Assembly (NCBI RefSeq): GCF_000429625.1
Contig: NZ_AUCF01000004.1
Location: forward strand, 514,945 to 578,944
Reading direction: 5' to 3'
Source: Azospirillum halopraeferens DSM 3675
Lineage (GTDB): Bacteria > Pseudomonadota > Alphaproteobacteria > Azospirillales > Azospirillaceae
DNA: 64,000 bases
Position 1 is the first letter of the stretch. Each line of letters opens with the position of its first letter. The translations under genes and the position numbers were made by a program. Of this stretch, positions 1 to 7,956 are shown one piece after another. Below the pieces are notes generated by a model. That model was not told the origin of the DNA and did no database searches. It saw nothing but the letters and a program-made list of their open reading frames with translations.

Positions 1-282
1 CACCTCGGGGAAGTCGCAATTTTCCGCGAGGTCGTCGATGGCGTAGCCGCGATGCAGGAGAACGCCCTGGTCGCCGTCGATGTAGGTGATCTTGGACTCG
101 CAGCTCCCCGTCGAGGTGAAGCCCGGATCGTACGTGAAATAATCGGTTTCCGCGTAGAGCTTGCGGATGTCGATCACGCTCGGGCCCGTCGAGCCATGCA
201 TCACGGGCAGGGTGATCTGCTTGCCCGTCCGATTGTCGATCAGGGTGACGGTGTCGCTGGCGGACGACGCAGTCTGGGTCAT
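1..282 (-). CDS. gltA: Citrate synthase, N-terminal part (cut by window edge)
   Basis: Only the first 94 codons are present; the gene runs off the left edge. Citrate synthase condenses oxaloacetate and acetyl-CoA to citrate at the entry of the TCA cycle in the cytoplasm. The translated start ([18 protein letters not shown]) is followed by a conserved N-terminal stretch with [20 protein letters not shown] and [13 protein letters not shown], typical of the hexameric bacterial type II GltA. The active-site His and Asp lie outside the window. The start is the only ATG before this conserved block. It follows gltX on the same strand with about 95 bp between them, as in many alphaproteobacteria. Confidence 0.93.
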   Translation of the reverse strand, partial: MTQTASSASDTVTLIDNRTGKQITLPVMHGSTGPSVIDIRKLYAETDYFTYDPGFTSTGSCESKITYIDGDQGVLLHRGYAIDDLAENCDFPEV

Positions 283-376
283 CTCGGCACGTCCTTTTTA
301 TGGGTTGGGGGCCTTCGCGCCCTTCAAGAATCGGCGCAGCATAGTTCCACGGGAGACGGAGTGCAACGCACTGAAG

Positions 377-1789
377 TTATCCGGGTGAACCGTTTGCTGC
401 ATCCGCGATGCGGGCCAGCGCCTCCTCCCGGCCCAGAAGTTCGGCCACTTCGAAGATGGGGGGCGACACGGTCGACCCGCTGAGCGCCGCGCGCAGCGGC
501 TGTGCCACCTTTCCCAGCTTCTCGCCGCGCGATTCCGCAAAGCCCCTCACCCGATCTTCCAGCGCCGCCGCGGTCCACTCCGGTTCCGCGGCGAACACGG
601 CGGCCAGATCCTTCAGCATGGCGCGCGCCCCGGCATCCAGCAAGCCTCCTGCCTTTGCGTCATACACCATAGGGCGAGTCGCCACGTAGAATCGCGCGCT
701 GTCGGCCAGGTCGACCAGCGTGCGCGCCCGCGCCTTCAGACCGGGCATGGCACGCACCAGCAGGTCGCGCTCCGCCGCGGCGAGGGGGCGGCCGACGGCT
801 TCCGCCAGCCGGGGGACGACCAGGTCGGCCAGGCGGGCGTCGTCGGCCTGGCGCAGATAGTGGGCGTTCAGGCTCTCCAGCTTGGCGAAGTCGAAGCGGG
901 ACGGGGAGCGGCCGATGCCCTCCAGGCCGAACCACGCGATGGCCTGCTCGGTGGAGATGATCTCGTCGTCGCCGTGGGCCCAGCCCAGCCGCAGCAGATA
1001 GTTGCGCACCGCTTCGGGCAGGTAGCCCATGTCGCGGTAGGCGTCGACGCCCAGCGCCCCGTGACGCTTCGACAGCTTGGCGCCGTCGGGGCCGTGGATC
1101 AGGGGGATGTGCGCGAACTCCGGCAGGTCCCAGCCCATGGCGTTGTAGATCTGGATCTGGCGGAAGGTGTTGGTCAGATGGTCGTCGCCGCGCACCACGT
1201 GGGTCACGCCCATGTCGTGATCGTCCACCACGACCGCCAGCAGATAGGTGGGGGTGCCGTCGGCGCGCAGCAGGATCAGGTCGTCGAGCTGGGCGTTCTG
1301 CACCCGCACTTCGCCCTGGACGCGGTCCTTCAGCAGGGTCTCGCCCTCCTGCGGGGCCTTCAGGCGGATCACCGGCGGCACACCGGCCGGTGCGTCCGAC
1401 GGGTCGCGGTCGCGCCAGCGGCCGTCATAGCGCACGGGCTGCCCGGCCGCCTTCTGGGCGGCCCGCATCTCCTCCAGCTCCGCCGGGCTGGCGTAGCAGT
1501 AATAGGCCTTGCCGGCCTCCAGCATCCGCTGCGCCACCTCGGCATGGCGCTCCTTGCGCCCGAACTGGGACACGGCGTCGCCGTCCCAGGTCAGCCCCAG
1601 CCACGATAGGCCGTCCAGGATGGCGTCGACCGCCGCCTGCGTGGACCGCGCGCGGTCGGTGTCCTCGATGCGCAACAGGAATTGGCCGCCGTGGTGGCGG
1701 GCGAACAGCCAGTTGAACAGGGCCGTGCGGGCACCGCCGATATGGAGAAAGCCGGTGGGGGAGGGGGCGAACCGGGTGACGACGCTCAT
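377..1789 (-). CDS. gltX: Glutamyl-tRNA synthetase
   Basis: Cytoplasmic class I aminoacyl-tRNA synthetase charging tRNA-Glu. The 470-residue length is normal. The Rossmann-fold signature [13 protein letters not shown] (HIGH motif as HIGG, residues 16-19) is followed by the KMSKS equivalent KLSKRHG near residue 238. The C-terminal third is the helical anticodon-binding region. Alphaproteobacteria often carry two gltX paralogues, one of which may charge tRNA-Gln for later amidation; this sequence alone does not tell which role applies. It is divergent from comEC and sits upstream of gltA on the same strand. Confidence 0.96.
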   Translation of the reverse strand: MSVVTRFAPSPTGFLHIGGARTALFNWLFARHHGGQFLLRIEDTDRARSTQAAVDAILDGLSWLGLTWDGDAVSQFGRKERHAEVAQRMLEAGKAYYCYASPAELEEMRAAQKAAGQPVRYDGRWRDRDPSDAPAGVPPVIRLKAPQEGETLLKDRVQGEVRVQNAQLDDLILLRADGTPTYLLAVVVDDHDMGVTHVVRGDDHLTNTFRQIQIYNAMGWDLPEFAHIPLIHGPDGAKLSKRHGALGVDAYRDMGYLPEAVRNYLLRLGWAHGDDEIISTEQAIAWFGLEGIGRSPSRFDFAKLESLNAHYLRQADDARLADLVVPRLAEAVGRPLAAAERDLLVRAMPGLKARARTLVDLADSARFYVATRPMVYDAKAGGLLDAGARAMLKDLAAVFAAEPEWTAAALEDRVRGFAESRGEKLGKVAQPLRAALSGSTVSPPIFEVAELLGREEALARIADAANGSPG

Positions 1790-1870
1790 CGCTGATTCAA
1801 TTCCGCTCAGTGGCCCTGCTAAGGTAATCCGGGTTCTGTATCACATTCGGTGGTCGGAGGGAGCCTTTCC

Positions 1871-3961
1871 ATGCGGGGCGGCGGGGCGGCGGTGGCGGAG
1901 CGGCTGCGCGATGCGGCGGCGGCGGATCGCGAACGCTGGCCGCTGTGGACACCGGTGGGCATCGGGTGCGGCATCGCCGCCTATTTCGCCCTGCCGGCGG
2001 AGCCGCCGGGCTGGGCCGGTGCGGTGGCGGCGATCCTGTGCGCGGTGCTCGCCGCGGCGGTCCGCCGCCGGCCGGCGGTCCTGCTCGCCGTGCTGGCGCT
2101 GCTGGCGCCGGCGGTGGGTTTCGCCGCCGGGCAGGCGCGCACCGCCCTCGTCGCGGCACCGGCGCTGGAGCGTCCGACCGGCATGGTCACGGTGACCGGC
2201 CGCGTGGTCGGGCTGGAGCGGCAGGACCGCGGCGGCGGCCGGGTGGTGCTGGCCGATCCGGTGATCGAGCGGCTGGCCCCCGCGGCGACGCCGCGGCGCG
2301 TGCGGGTGCGCATCGCCGCCCGCACCCCCCTGCCGCTGCCGGGAGCGGTGGTGCGTCTGCGTGCCTCCCTCAGCCCGACACCGGCCCCCGCCGAACCGGG
2401 AGCCTTCGATTTCCGCCGCCATGCCTTCTTCGACGGGATCGGCGGCGTCGGCTTCGCCGTGGGGGCGACGGCCATCGTCGAGGCCCCGCCGCCCGGCGGG
2501 CTCCGGGCGGTGGAGGTGGCCCTGGAGGCGGCGCGGGACGCCATCGCCGCCCGCGTCGCGGTGGTGGTGGGTGGCGGGGCGGAGGGCGGCATCACCGCCG
2601 CCCTGCTGAACGGAGAGCGCAGCGGCACGCCCGAGGCGGCCCTGCAGGCCATGCGCGACAGCGGTCTGGCCCACCTGCTGTCGATCTCCGGCCTGCACAT
2701 CGGGCTGGTGGCGGGGCTGGTCTTCTTCGCCGTGCGCGCCCTTCTGGCCCTGGCGGAGCCGGTGGCCCTGCGCCTGCCCATCAAGAAGATGGCGGCCCTG
2801 TGCGGCCTTCTGGCGGCGGTCGCCTACACCCTGATGGTCGGGGCGCCGGTGCCGACGCTGCGCGCCCTGCTGATGACCGGCGTGGTGATGGTGGCCATCA
2901 TGCTCGACCGGGATCCGCTCAGCATGCGGCTGGTTGCCTTTGCGGCGGTGGCGGTGCTGCTGGCGCTGCCGGACGGCATGCTGGGCCCCAGCTTTCAGAT
3001 GTCCTTCGCCGCCGTGGTGGCGCTGATCGCCGTCTACGAGGTGGCCGCGCCGGTGATCGCCCGCTGGCGCAGCGGCCAGGGGTGGGCGGGTCGGGTGGCG
3101 CTCTACGCGGGCGGTGTCGCACTGACCAGCGTCGTGGCGTCCGCCGCGACGACTCCCTACGCGCTGTTCCATTTCCAGACCGTCGCCTTCTACGGCGTGC
3201 TGGCCAACATGCTGGCGGTGCCGGTGACCGCCTTCTGGGTCATGCCGGCGGGGCTGGTCGCCTATGCCCTGATGCCGGTCGGGCTGGACGGTCCGGCGCT
3301 GACGGTCATGGGGTGGGGCGTTTCGGTCATCCTGTGGACGGCGCAGGCGGTCAGCGCGCTGCCCGGCGCCACCGCGCCGGTGCCGGCCATGCCCGTGTGG
3401 GGGCTGGCGGCGGTGACTTTGGGCGGGCTGTGGCTGTCCCTGTGGCGCCGGCCGTGGCGCTTCGCCGGCGTCGTCGCCGTCGCCGCCGGCCTCGCCTCGC
3501 CGGCGCTGGAGCGGCGGCCGGACGTGCTCGTTTCGGGAGAGGGTGAGTTGATGGCGGTGCGCACGGCCGACGGCGGCCTGCTGCTGTCGTCGGCGCGCAG
3601 CCAGCGCTTCACGGCCGGGGTCTGGATGCGGCGCGACGGCCGGCCGGAGCGCGACGGCGTCTGGCCCGCCGCCGGGCGCAGCGCCGACGGCCGCCTGGCC
3701 TGCGACGCCCTGGGCTGCGTCTACCGCACCGCGGAACGGACGGTCGCCCTGGTGCGGGCGCCCGAGGCGCTGGCGGAGGATTGCGCGCGCGCCGACGCGG
3801 TGGTGAGCGTGGAGCCGGCCGGGCGGTGTGCGGCGCCGGTGGTCGTCGACCGATGGGACCGGTGGCGAAACGGTGCACACGCTCTCTACCTCACGCCCGA
3901 CGGGGTGCGGGTCGACTCGGTGCGGGCCCGTCGGGGCGAACGGCCGTGGACCGGCCGGTAG
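1871..3961 (+). CDS. comEC: ComEC/Rec2-family DNA uptake channel protein
   Basis: Polytopic inner-membrane protein of about 696 residues. The N-terminal part matches the DUF4131 region, followed by the Competence domain with the conserved SISGLHIGLVAGL segment and many hydrophobic helices to about residue 540. ComEC forms the channel passing single-stranded DNA into the cytoplasm in transformable bacteria. The C-terminal 150 residues resemble the remnant metallo-beta-lactamase region of alphaproteobacterial ComEC but show no HxHxDH motif. An ATG at 1871 preceded by GGAGG at 1856-1860 is preferred over the in-frame GTG at 1850. It is divergent from gltX. Whether this organism is transformable cannot be judged. 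Confidence 0.92.
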   Translation: MRGGGAAVAERLRDAAAADRERWPLWTPVGIGCGIAAYFALPAEPPGWAGAVAAILCAVLAAAVRRRPAVLLAVLALLAPAVGFAAGQARTALVAAPALERPTGMVTVTGRVVGLERQDRGGGRVVLADPVIERLAPAATPRRVRVRIAARTPLPLPGAVVRLRASLSPTPAPAEPGAFDFRRHAFFDGIGGVGFAVGATAIVEAPPPGGLRAVEVALEAARDAIAARVAVVVGGGAEGGITAALLNGERSGTPEAALQAMRDSGLAHLLSISGLHIGLVAGLVFFAVRALLALAEPVALRLPIKKMAALCGLLAAVAYTLMVGAPVPTLRALLMTGVVMVAIMLDRDPLSMRLVAFAAVAVLLALPDGMLGPSFQMSFAAVVALIAVYEVAAPVIARWRSGQGWAGRVALYAGGVALTSVVASAATTPYALFHFQTVAFYGVLANMLAVPVTAFWVMPAGLVAYALMPVGLDGPALTVMGWGVSVILWTAQAVSALPGATAPVPAMPVWGLAAVTLGGLWLSLWRRPWRFAGVVAVAAGLASPALERRPDVLVSGEGELMAVRTADGGLLLSSARSQRFTAGVWMRRDGRPERDGVWPAAGRSADGRLACDALGCVYRTAERTVALVRAPEALAEDCARADAVVSVEPAGRCAAPVVVDRWDRWRNGAHALYLTPDGVRVDSVRARRGERPWTGR

Positions 3962-3993
3962 GAAGGACGGCCGTGGACCGGCCGGCAGAAGGG
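3940..3993. repeat. Two-copy 27-bp tandem repeat at the comEC 3' end
   Basis: Two adjacent 27-bp units (3940-3966 and 3967-3993) share the first 19 bases (ACGGCCGTGGACCGGCCGG) and differ at a few positions after that. The first unit covers the comEC stop codon. Each unit contains the self-complementary cores CGGCCG and CCGGCCGG, so transcripts could fold into strong hairpins between comEC and the convergent LuxR-type gene. Confidence 0.8.
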
Positions 3994-4006
3994 CCGGCGG
4001 GACGGT

Positions 4007-4621
4007 TCAGACCGCGCGCCGGCGGGACATGGACAGGGCCACGGCCTGGGCGCGGTTGCCGACGCCCAGCTTGTCGTAGAGGTTCTTCAGGTGGAACTTC
4101 ACGGTGTGGACGGAGATTCCCAGCTCGCGGGCAAGCTGGGCGTTGGTGCGCCCGGTGGTGAGGGATTCCAGCAGCGTGCGCTCGCGCGCGGTCAGGCGGC
4201 CCAAGGGGTCGTCGGACAGGCTGGAGACGTCCACGAAGGGAAAGGCCATGCGGCCGGCGGCGACGGCGGCGCAGATGTCCAGCAGGCGTTCCGGCGGTTC
4301 CGACTTGTTGCAGAAGCCGGCGGCCCCCAGCATCATCGCGGAGCGCGACGCCGTGGGATCGCTGGACCCGGTGTAGACCACGATGCGCGGCGCGCCGGGG
4401 CGCCCCTTCAGCCGCTCCAGCGCGCCGCGGCCGCTCAGGAACGGCATCTCCCAGCCGATCACGCCGACGTCGAAGGGGAAACGGCGCACAGCCTCCAGGA
4501 ACCGCTCCCCGTCGCTCGCCGTGGCGAGCAGGTTGAAGCGTTCGTCGTCCTCGAACAGCTTGACCATCGCCCGCAGCACCAGCGGACTCTTGTCGGCAAC
4601 AACGATGTCGATCGTCTTCAT
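4007..4621 (-). CDS. LuxR/NarL-family regulator with degenerate receiver domain
   Basis: A 204-residue protein with an N-terminal receiver fold (about 1-115) and a C-terminal LuxR-type helix-turn-helix (about 142-200; LTARERTLLESL and ISVHTVKFHLKNLYDKLGV). The phosphoacceptor aspartate is missing: the LDxxMP position reads GWEMP (Gly56), and the acidic pair is Asp10-Lys11. It may therefore be regulated without phosphorylation. Start chosen at MKTIDIVVAD, with GGAGGAGG upstream. Size and type recall FlcA, the Azospirillum flocculation regulator, but that link is a guess. It converges with comEC. Confidence 0.85.
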   Translation of the reverse strand: MKTIDIVVADKSPLVLRAMVKLFEDDERFNLLATASDGERFLEAVRRFPFDVGVIGWEMPFLSGRGALERLKGRPGAPRIVVYTGSSDPTASRSAMMLGAAGFCNKSEPPERLLDICAAVAAGRMAFPFVDVSSLSDDPLGRLTARERTLLESLTTGRTNAQLARELGISVHTVKFHLKNLYDKLGVGNRAQAVALSMSRRRAV

Positions 4622-4784
4622 AGGTGGGGTGGCATCCTCCTCCGGGACGGCGCGCCGGGGGTGTGTCCGGCCGAACGGCAGCCCCATCGTACCGCACCCG
4701 GACCATAGCGGAACACTGGACCTTCGTCCGTCTTTCATTAGGAAATGCTTATATCACAGCGGCGTCCACGTTGAAACGCTGCCA

Positions 4785-5516
4785 TCACCGATGATCAGCC
4801 CCCTCGACCATTCGATCGAGCCGGATGAGCTGGCCCGGGAGGGCCAGGGACAGGCGGGGATGGCGTGCGGCAAGGGCGGCGACAGCGTCGTGCCGGTCGC
4901 AATGGACGCGGACGAGCCGGACCGCGGCAATTTGCCGCTCCACCGCAAAGGCGGACAGCGCCTCCAGTTCGTCCGCCGCATCCCGGCCGCCATTGCAGGC
5001 GTGGAACAGCAGATCGCAGCCGGCCGCGAGGGTCGTCATCGCCGGACCCGGGGTGCCGGACGTGCCATAAACGCAGCGACGGCCGCCCCACTCCAGTCCG
5101 ACCGCCCCGCCGGGGGTGGCGGCCAACGCGAAGGGGCCGAGGCGGGGGAGGGCGGCAAGGTCATGCAGGCGCAGCGGGAAGGGCAGGCCGCGCCCCTCCG
5201 GCACCCCGCCGGCCGCCAGCATCCCCGCCGGCACGTCCGCCGCGGCTGCGGGGACCGCCAGGTCCACGGGTTTGCGGCGTCCGTCCTCGGCCCAGCGCAG
5301 AAGGATCGGTACGAGGCCGAAACAACGGTCCGGCTGCGGAGCGGTGAGAATGATGGCATCGACCGCGTCGGGCGCCGGCATCTTGCGCCACAGCACCGGC
5401 GGCACCGAATGACCGCAGTCGACCAGCACCCGGTAACCCGCGGCGGCAGCGGCGATGGCGGTGTTGGAATGGTCCGGATCGGCGGCGTCGCCGACCCCCA
5501 TGACATGGATGTCCAT
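4785..5516 (-). CDS. Metallo-beta-lactamase-fold protein lacking the metal-binding motif (pseudoenzyme)
   Basis: The protein of about 243 residues follows the RNase Z-like metallo-beta-lactamase fold: an N-terminal MGVGDAADPDHSNTAI segment, the LVDCG strand, an ILT strand entering the usual metal loop, CFGLVPILLRW and a late GGRRCVYG strand. The expected THxHADH loop reads TAPQPDR, so the catalytic His and Asp ligands are gone, and later ligand positions are also not conserved. It probably has no hydrolase activity and may act as a binding or scaffold protein. Start ATG at 5516 has a weak ribosome-binding site. It lies 59 bp after a membrane-protein gene on the same strand, likely one transcript. 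Confidence 0.7.
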   Translation of the reverse strand: MDIHVMGVGDAADPDHSNTAIAAAAAGYRVLVDCGHSVPPVLWRKMPAPDAVDAIILTAPQPDRCFGLVPILLRWAEDGRRKPVDLAVPAAAADVPAGMLAAGGVPEGRGLPFPLRLHDLAALPRLGPFALAATPGGAVGLEWGGRRCVYGTSGTPGPAMTTLAAGCDLLFHACNGGRDAADELEALSAFAVERQIAAVRLVRVHCDRHDAVAALAARHPRLSLALPGQLIRLDRMVEGADHR

Positions 5517-5575
5517 GGCGGAGTCACGTCGGATTTCGGACCGCTTGCGCAATGAACAGCCAGCGGAATGCTTCG

Positions 5576-6364
5576 TTACGATGTCCGCCACCGCCATACC
5601 AGCAAACCGGCCGACCACGCCAGCATAACCGCCAGCGCCGCGATCAGCGCCAGCCCCCGCCCGGCCGGTTCCGCCAGCGCGTGCACGGTCAGCACGCCCA
5701 GGAGGAAGCCGGGGTTGGCAGCCAGGGCTCCCTTCATGGCCGCTGCCGCCGTGGCGCCGCCCTGGCGGCGGTGGACGATGACGCCGACGCTGCACAACAC
5801 GACGGGAAACACCGCGGCGATGCCCGTGGCCGCCGGCCCGATCAGGCCGCTGAGCGTGGCGACCACCGCCACCAGCCCCGCCACCAGCGCGGCGCGCACC
5901 GGCGTGTCGTACCAGCGCGACCGGGCCGGCGGCACCCGCTCCGGTGGCCGCACCCGCCACACCGCCAGGCCGGCCGCGGCGAACACGGCGGCGTTCAGGG
6001 CCAGGGCCTGCGGCGCGGTCCAGGCGACCCCCGACAGTCCCACCGACGTGCCCAGCCACACTGCCAGCGCCGTGCCGAAGGCGACTGTCAGGCGGACGCG
6101 CGGAGCCAGCAGCACCAGCAGGGCCAGGAAGGCGATGGTGGCGGCGTTGGTAACGATGCTGGACAGGGCGCTGGCCGCGACGAAGCGGTCGTCGTTGGCC
6201 AGGGCCACGAACAGGTAGGCCGGTCCGGCCGACAGGGGCAGGCTGGCAATCAGACCGCCGAAGAACGGGCCGACCCGTTCCGCGGCGCGCGCCGCGATCA
6301 CGACGATCAGGGCGGTCGCCGTCGCCTTGGTCAGCAGCGGCAGCCAGACGGGCAGTGCGGACAT
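5576..6364 (-). CDS. Polytopic membrane protein of unknown function
   Basis: A 262-residue protein, almost entirely hydrophobic, with about eight predicted transmembrane helices (for example residues 10-30, 35-55, 62-88, 95-112 and 190-260). It has no signal peptide cleavage site, no cysteine motif and no soluble domain. I do not recognise the family with confidence; it looks like a small permease-like or DUF-type inner-membrane protein. It sits between trpE (upstream, 19 bp) and the metallo-beta-lactamase-like gene (downstream) on the same strand, so the three could be cotranscribed. Confidence 0.75.
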   Translation of the reverse strand: MSALPVWLPLLTKATATALIVVIAARAAERVGPFFGGLIASLPLSAGPAYLFVALANDDRFVAASALSSIVTNAATIAFLALLVLLAPRVRLTVAFGTALAVWLGTSVGLSGVAWTAPQALALNAAVFAAAGLAVWRVRPPERVPPARSRWYDTPVRAALVAGLVAVVATLSGLIGPAATGIAAVFPVVLCSVGVIVHRRQGGATAAAAMKGALAANPGFLLGVLTVHALAEPAGRGLALIAALAVMLAWSAGLLVWRWRTS

Positions 6365-6383
6365 GGGGGTGGGCAGTCCGGGA

Positions 6384-7895
6384 TCAGCGGCGCGCCGATT
6401 CGCGCACCGCTTCCTCGGCGGCGCGGATCAGCGCCTGCGCCTTGTTGACCGTCTCCTGGTACTCCGCCTCCGGGTCGCTGTCGGCGACGACGCCGCCACC
6501 GGCCTGCACATAGACGGTACCATCCTTGACCACCGCCGTGCGCAGGGCGATGCAGGTGTCCATGGCGCCGGACGCGCCGAAATAGCCGACGCACCCGGCG
6601 TAGACGCCGCGCCGGGCCTTCTCCAGCTCGTCGATGATCTCCATGGCGCGCACTTTGGGGGCGCCGGAAACGGTGCCGGCGGGGAAGCCGGCGATCAGCG
6701 AGTCCAGCGCGTCGCAGCCGGGGTCCAGCTCACCCTCCACGTTGGAGACGATGTGCATGACGTGGCTGTACAGTTCGACGATCATCTTCTGGGTGACGCG
6801 CACGGTGCCGGTGCGGGCGACCCGGCCCACGTCGTTGCGGCCGAGATCCAGCAGCATCAGGTGCTCGGCCAGCTCCTTGGGGTCCGACAGAAGGTCCTCG
6901 GCCAGGGCCGCGTCCTCCGCCGCCGTGGCGCCGCGCTTGCGGGTGCCGGCGATGGGCCGGATGGTGATCTTGCCGTCGCGCACCCGCACCAGCACCTCCG
7001 GGCTTGACCCGACGATGGCCAGTTCGCCGAAATCCAGGTGGAACAGGAAGGGCGACGGGTTGAGACGGCGCAATGCCCGGTAGAGGGCCAGCGGTGACAG
7101 GCGGAACGGGATGCGGATGCGCTGGGACGGCACGACCTGGAAGATGTCGCCGGCGCGGATGTATTCCTTCGCCCGCTCGACGATGGCGTGATACTCCGCG
7201 CGCGTGGTGTTGCTGGTCCACTCCAGCGGCAGCCCGGCTTCGGCCCGCGGCTCGCGGCGGTAGGGCAGGGGCCGCTCCAGATCGGCCACCGCGTCGGCCA
7301 GACGCTCGCACGCACGGTCATAGGCCGCGGTGGCGCTGACGCCGGCCGCCGGCCACACCGGGGTCACCAGCGTCACCGAGTCGGTCACGCTGTCGAAGAT
7401 GGCGACGATGGACGGGCGGGTCAGGATGGCGTCGGGGATGCCCAGCTCGTCCGGGTTGGCGTCGGGCAGCCGCTCCATCAGCCGCACCATGTCGTAGGTG
7501 AGGTAGCCGAACAGGCCGGCCGCCATGGGCGGCAGCTCCGCCGGCAGATCGATGCGGCTTTCGGCCAGCAGCGCCTTCAGGGAGGCCAGCGGCGTGCCGT
7601 CGCACGGCTCGTACGCGCCGGCGTCGGAGAGGGCGCGGCGGTTCACCTCCGCCCGGTCGCGCCGGCAGCGCCACACCAGGTCGGGCTTGAAGCCGATGAT
7701 GGAATACCGGTCGCGGCGGGACCCGGCCCCACGCTCCGCCGACTCCAGCAGGAAGCCGAAGGGCCGCCCCTCCGCCAGCTTCAGGTAGGCCGAGACGGGT
7801 GTCTCCAGGTCGCTCACCAGGGTGGTCCAGACCACCCGCGGACGGCCTTCCTCGTAAGCGGCGGCGAAGGCGGCGGCGTCGGGCAGAACCTTCAC
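6384..7895 (-). CDS. trpE: Anthranilate synthase component I
   Basis: Converts chorismate plus ammonia (from TrpG) to anthranilate, the first step of tryptophan synthesis. The N-terminal half carries the feedback-binding region (LLESAERG). The C-terminal chorismate-binding domain shows SSPEVLVRV, IAGTRKRGAT, EHLMLLDLGRNDVGRV, FPAGTVSGAPKVRAMEII and YAGCVGYFGASG. About 503 residues from the GTG at 7895, which has GGAG eight bases upstream and matches the usual KVLPD start of this family; an ATG at 7934 gives 13 more residues. No trpG follows directly, so the amidotransferase is encoded elsewhere. It lies 61 bp after the PpiD-like gene. Confidence 0.95.
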   Translation of the reverse strand: MKVLPDAAAFAAAYEEGRPRVVWTTLVSDLETPVSAYLKLAEGRPFGFLLESAERGAGSRRDRYSIIGFKPDLVWRCRRDRAEVNRRALSDAGAYEPCDGTPLASLKALLAESRIDLPAELPPMAAGLFGYLTYDMVRLMERLPDANPDELGIPDAILTRPSIVAIFDSVTDSVTLVTPVWPAAGVSATAAYDRACERLADAVADLERPLPYRREPRAEAGLPLEWTSNTTRAEYHAIVERAKEYIRAGDIFQVVPSQRIRIPFRLSPLALYRALRRLNPSPFLFHLDFGELAIVGSSPEVLVRVRDGKITIRPIAGTRKRGATAAEDAALAEDLLSDPKELAEHLMLLDLGRNDVGRVARTGTVRVTQKMIVELYSHVMHIVSNVEGELDPGCDALDSLIAGFPAGTVSGAPKVRAMEIIDELEKARRGVYAGCVGYFGASGAMDTCIALRTAVVKDGTVYVQAGGGVVADSDPEAEYQETVNKAQALIRAAEEAVRESARR

Positions 7896-7956
7896 GGGGT
7901 CAACTCCGGCTCTCGGTCGTGGCGGGCGGGGCAAGGGGCAGGGGTGTGGGGCGGGA

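Noticed and set aside
4710..4730. A GGAAC element upstream of the LuxR-type gene as an EcfG promoter
   Set aside because: It reads away from the gene and has no CGTT at 16 or 17 bases.
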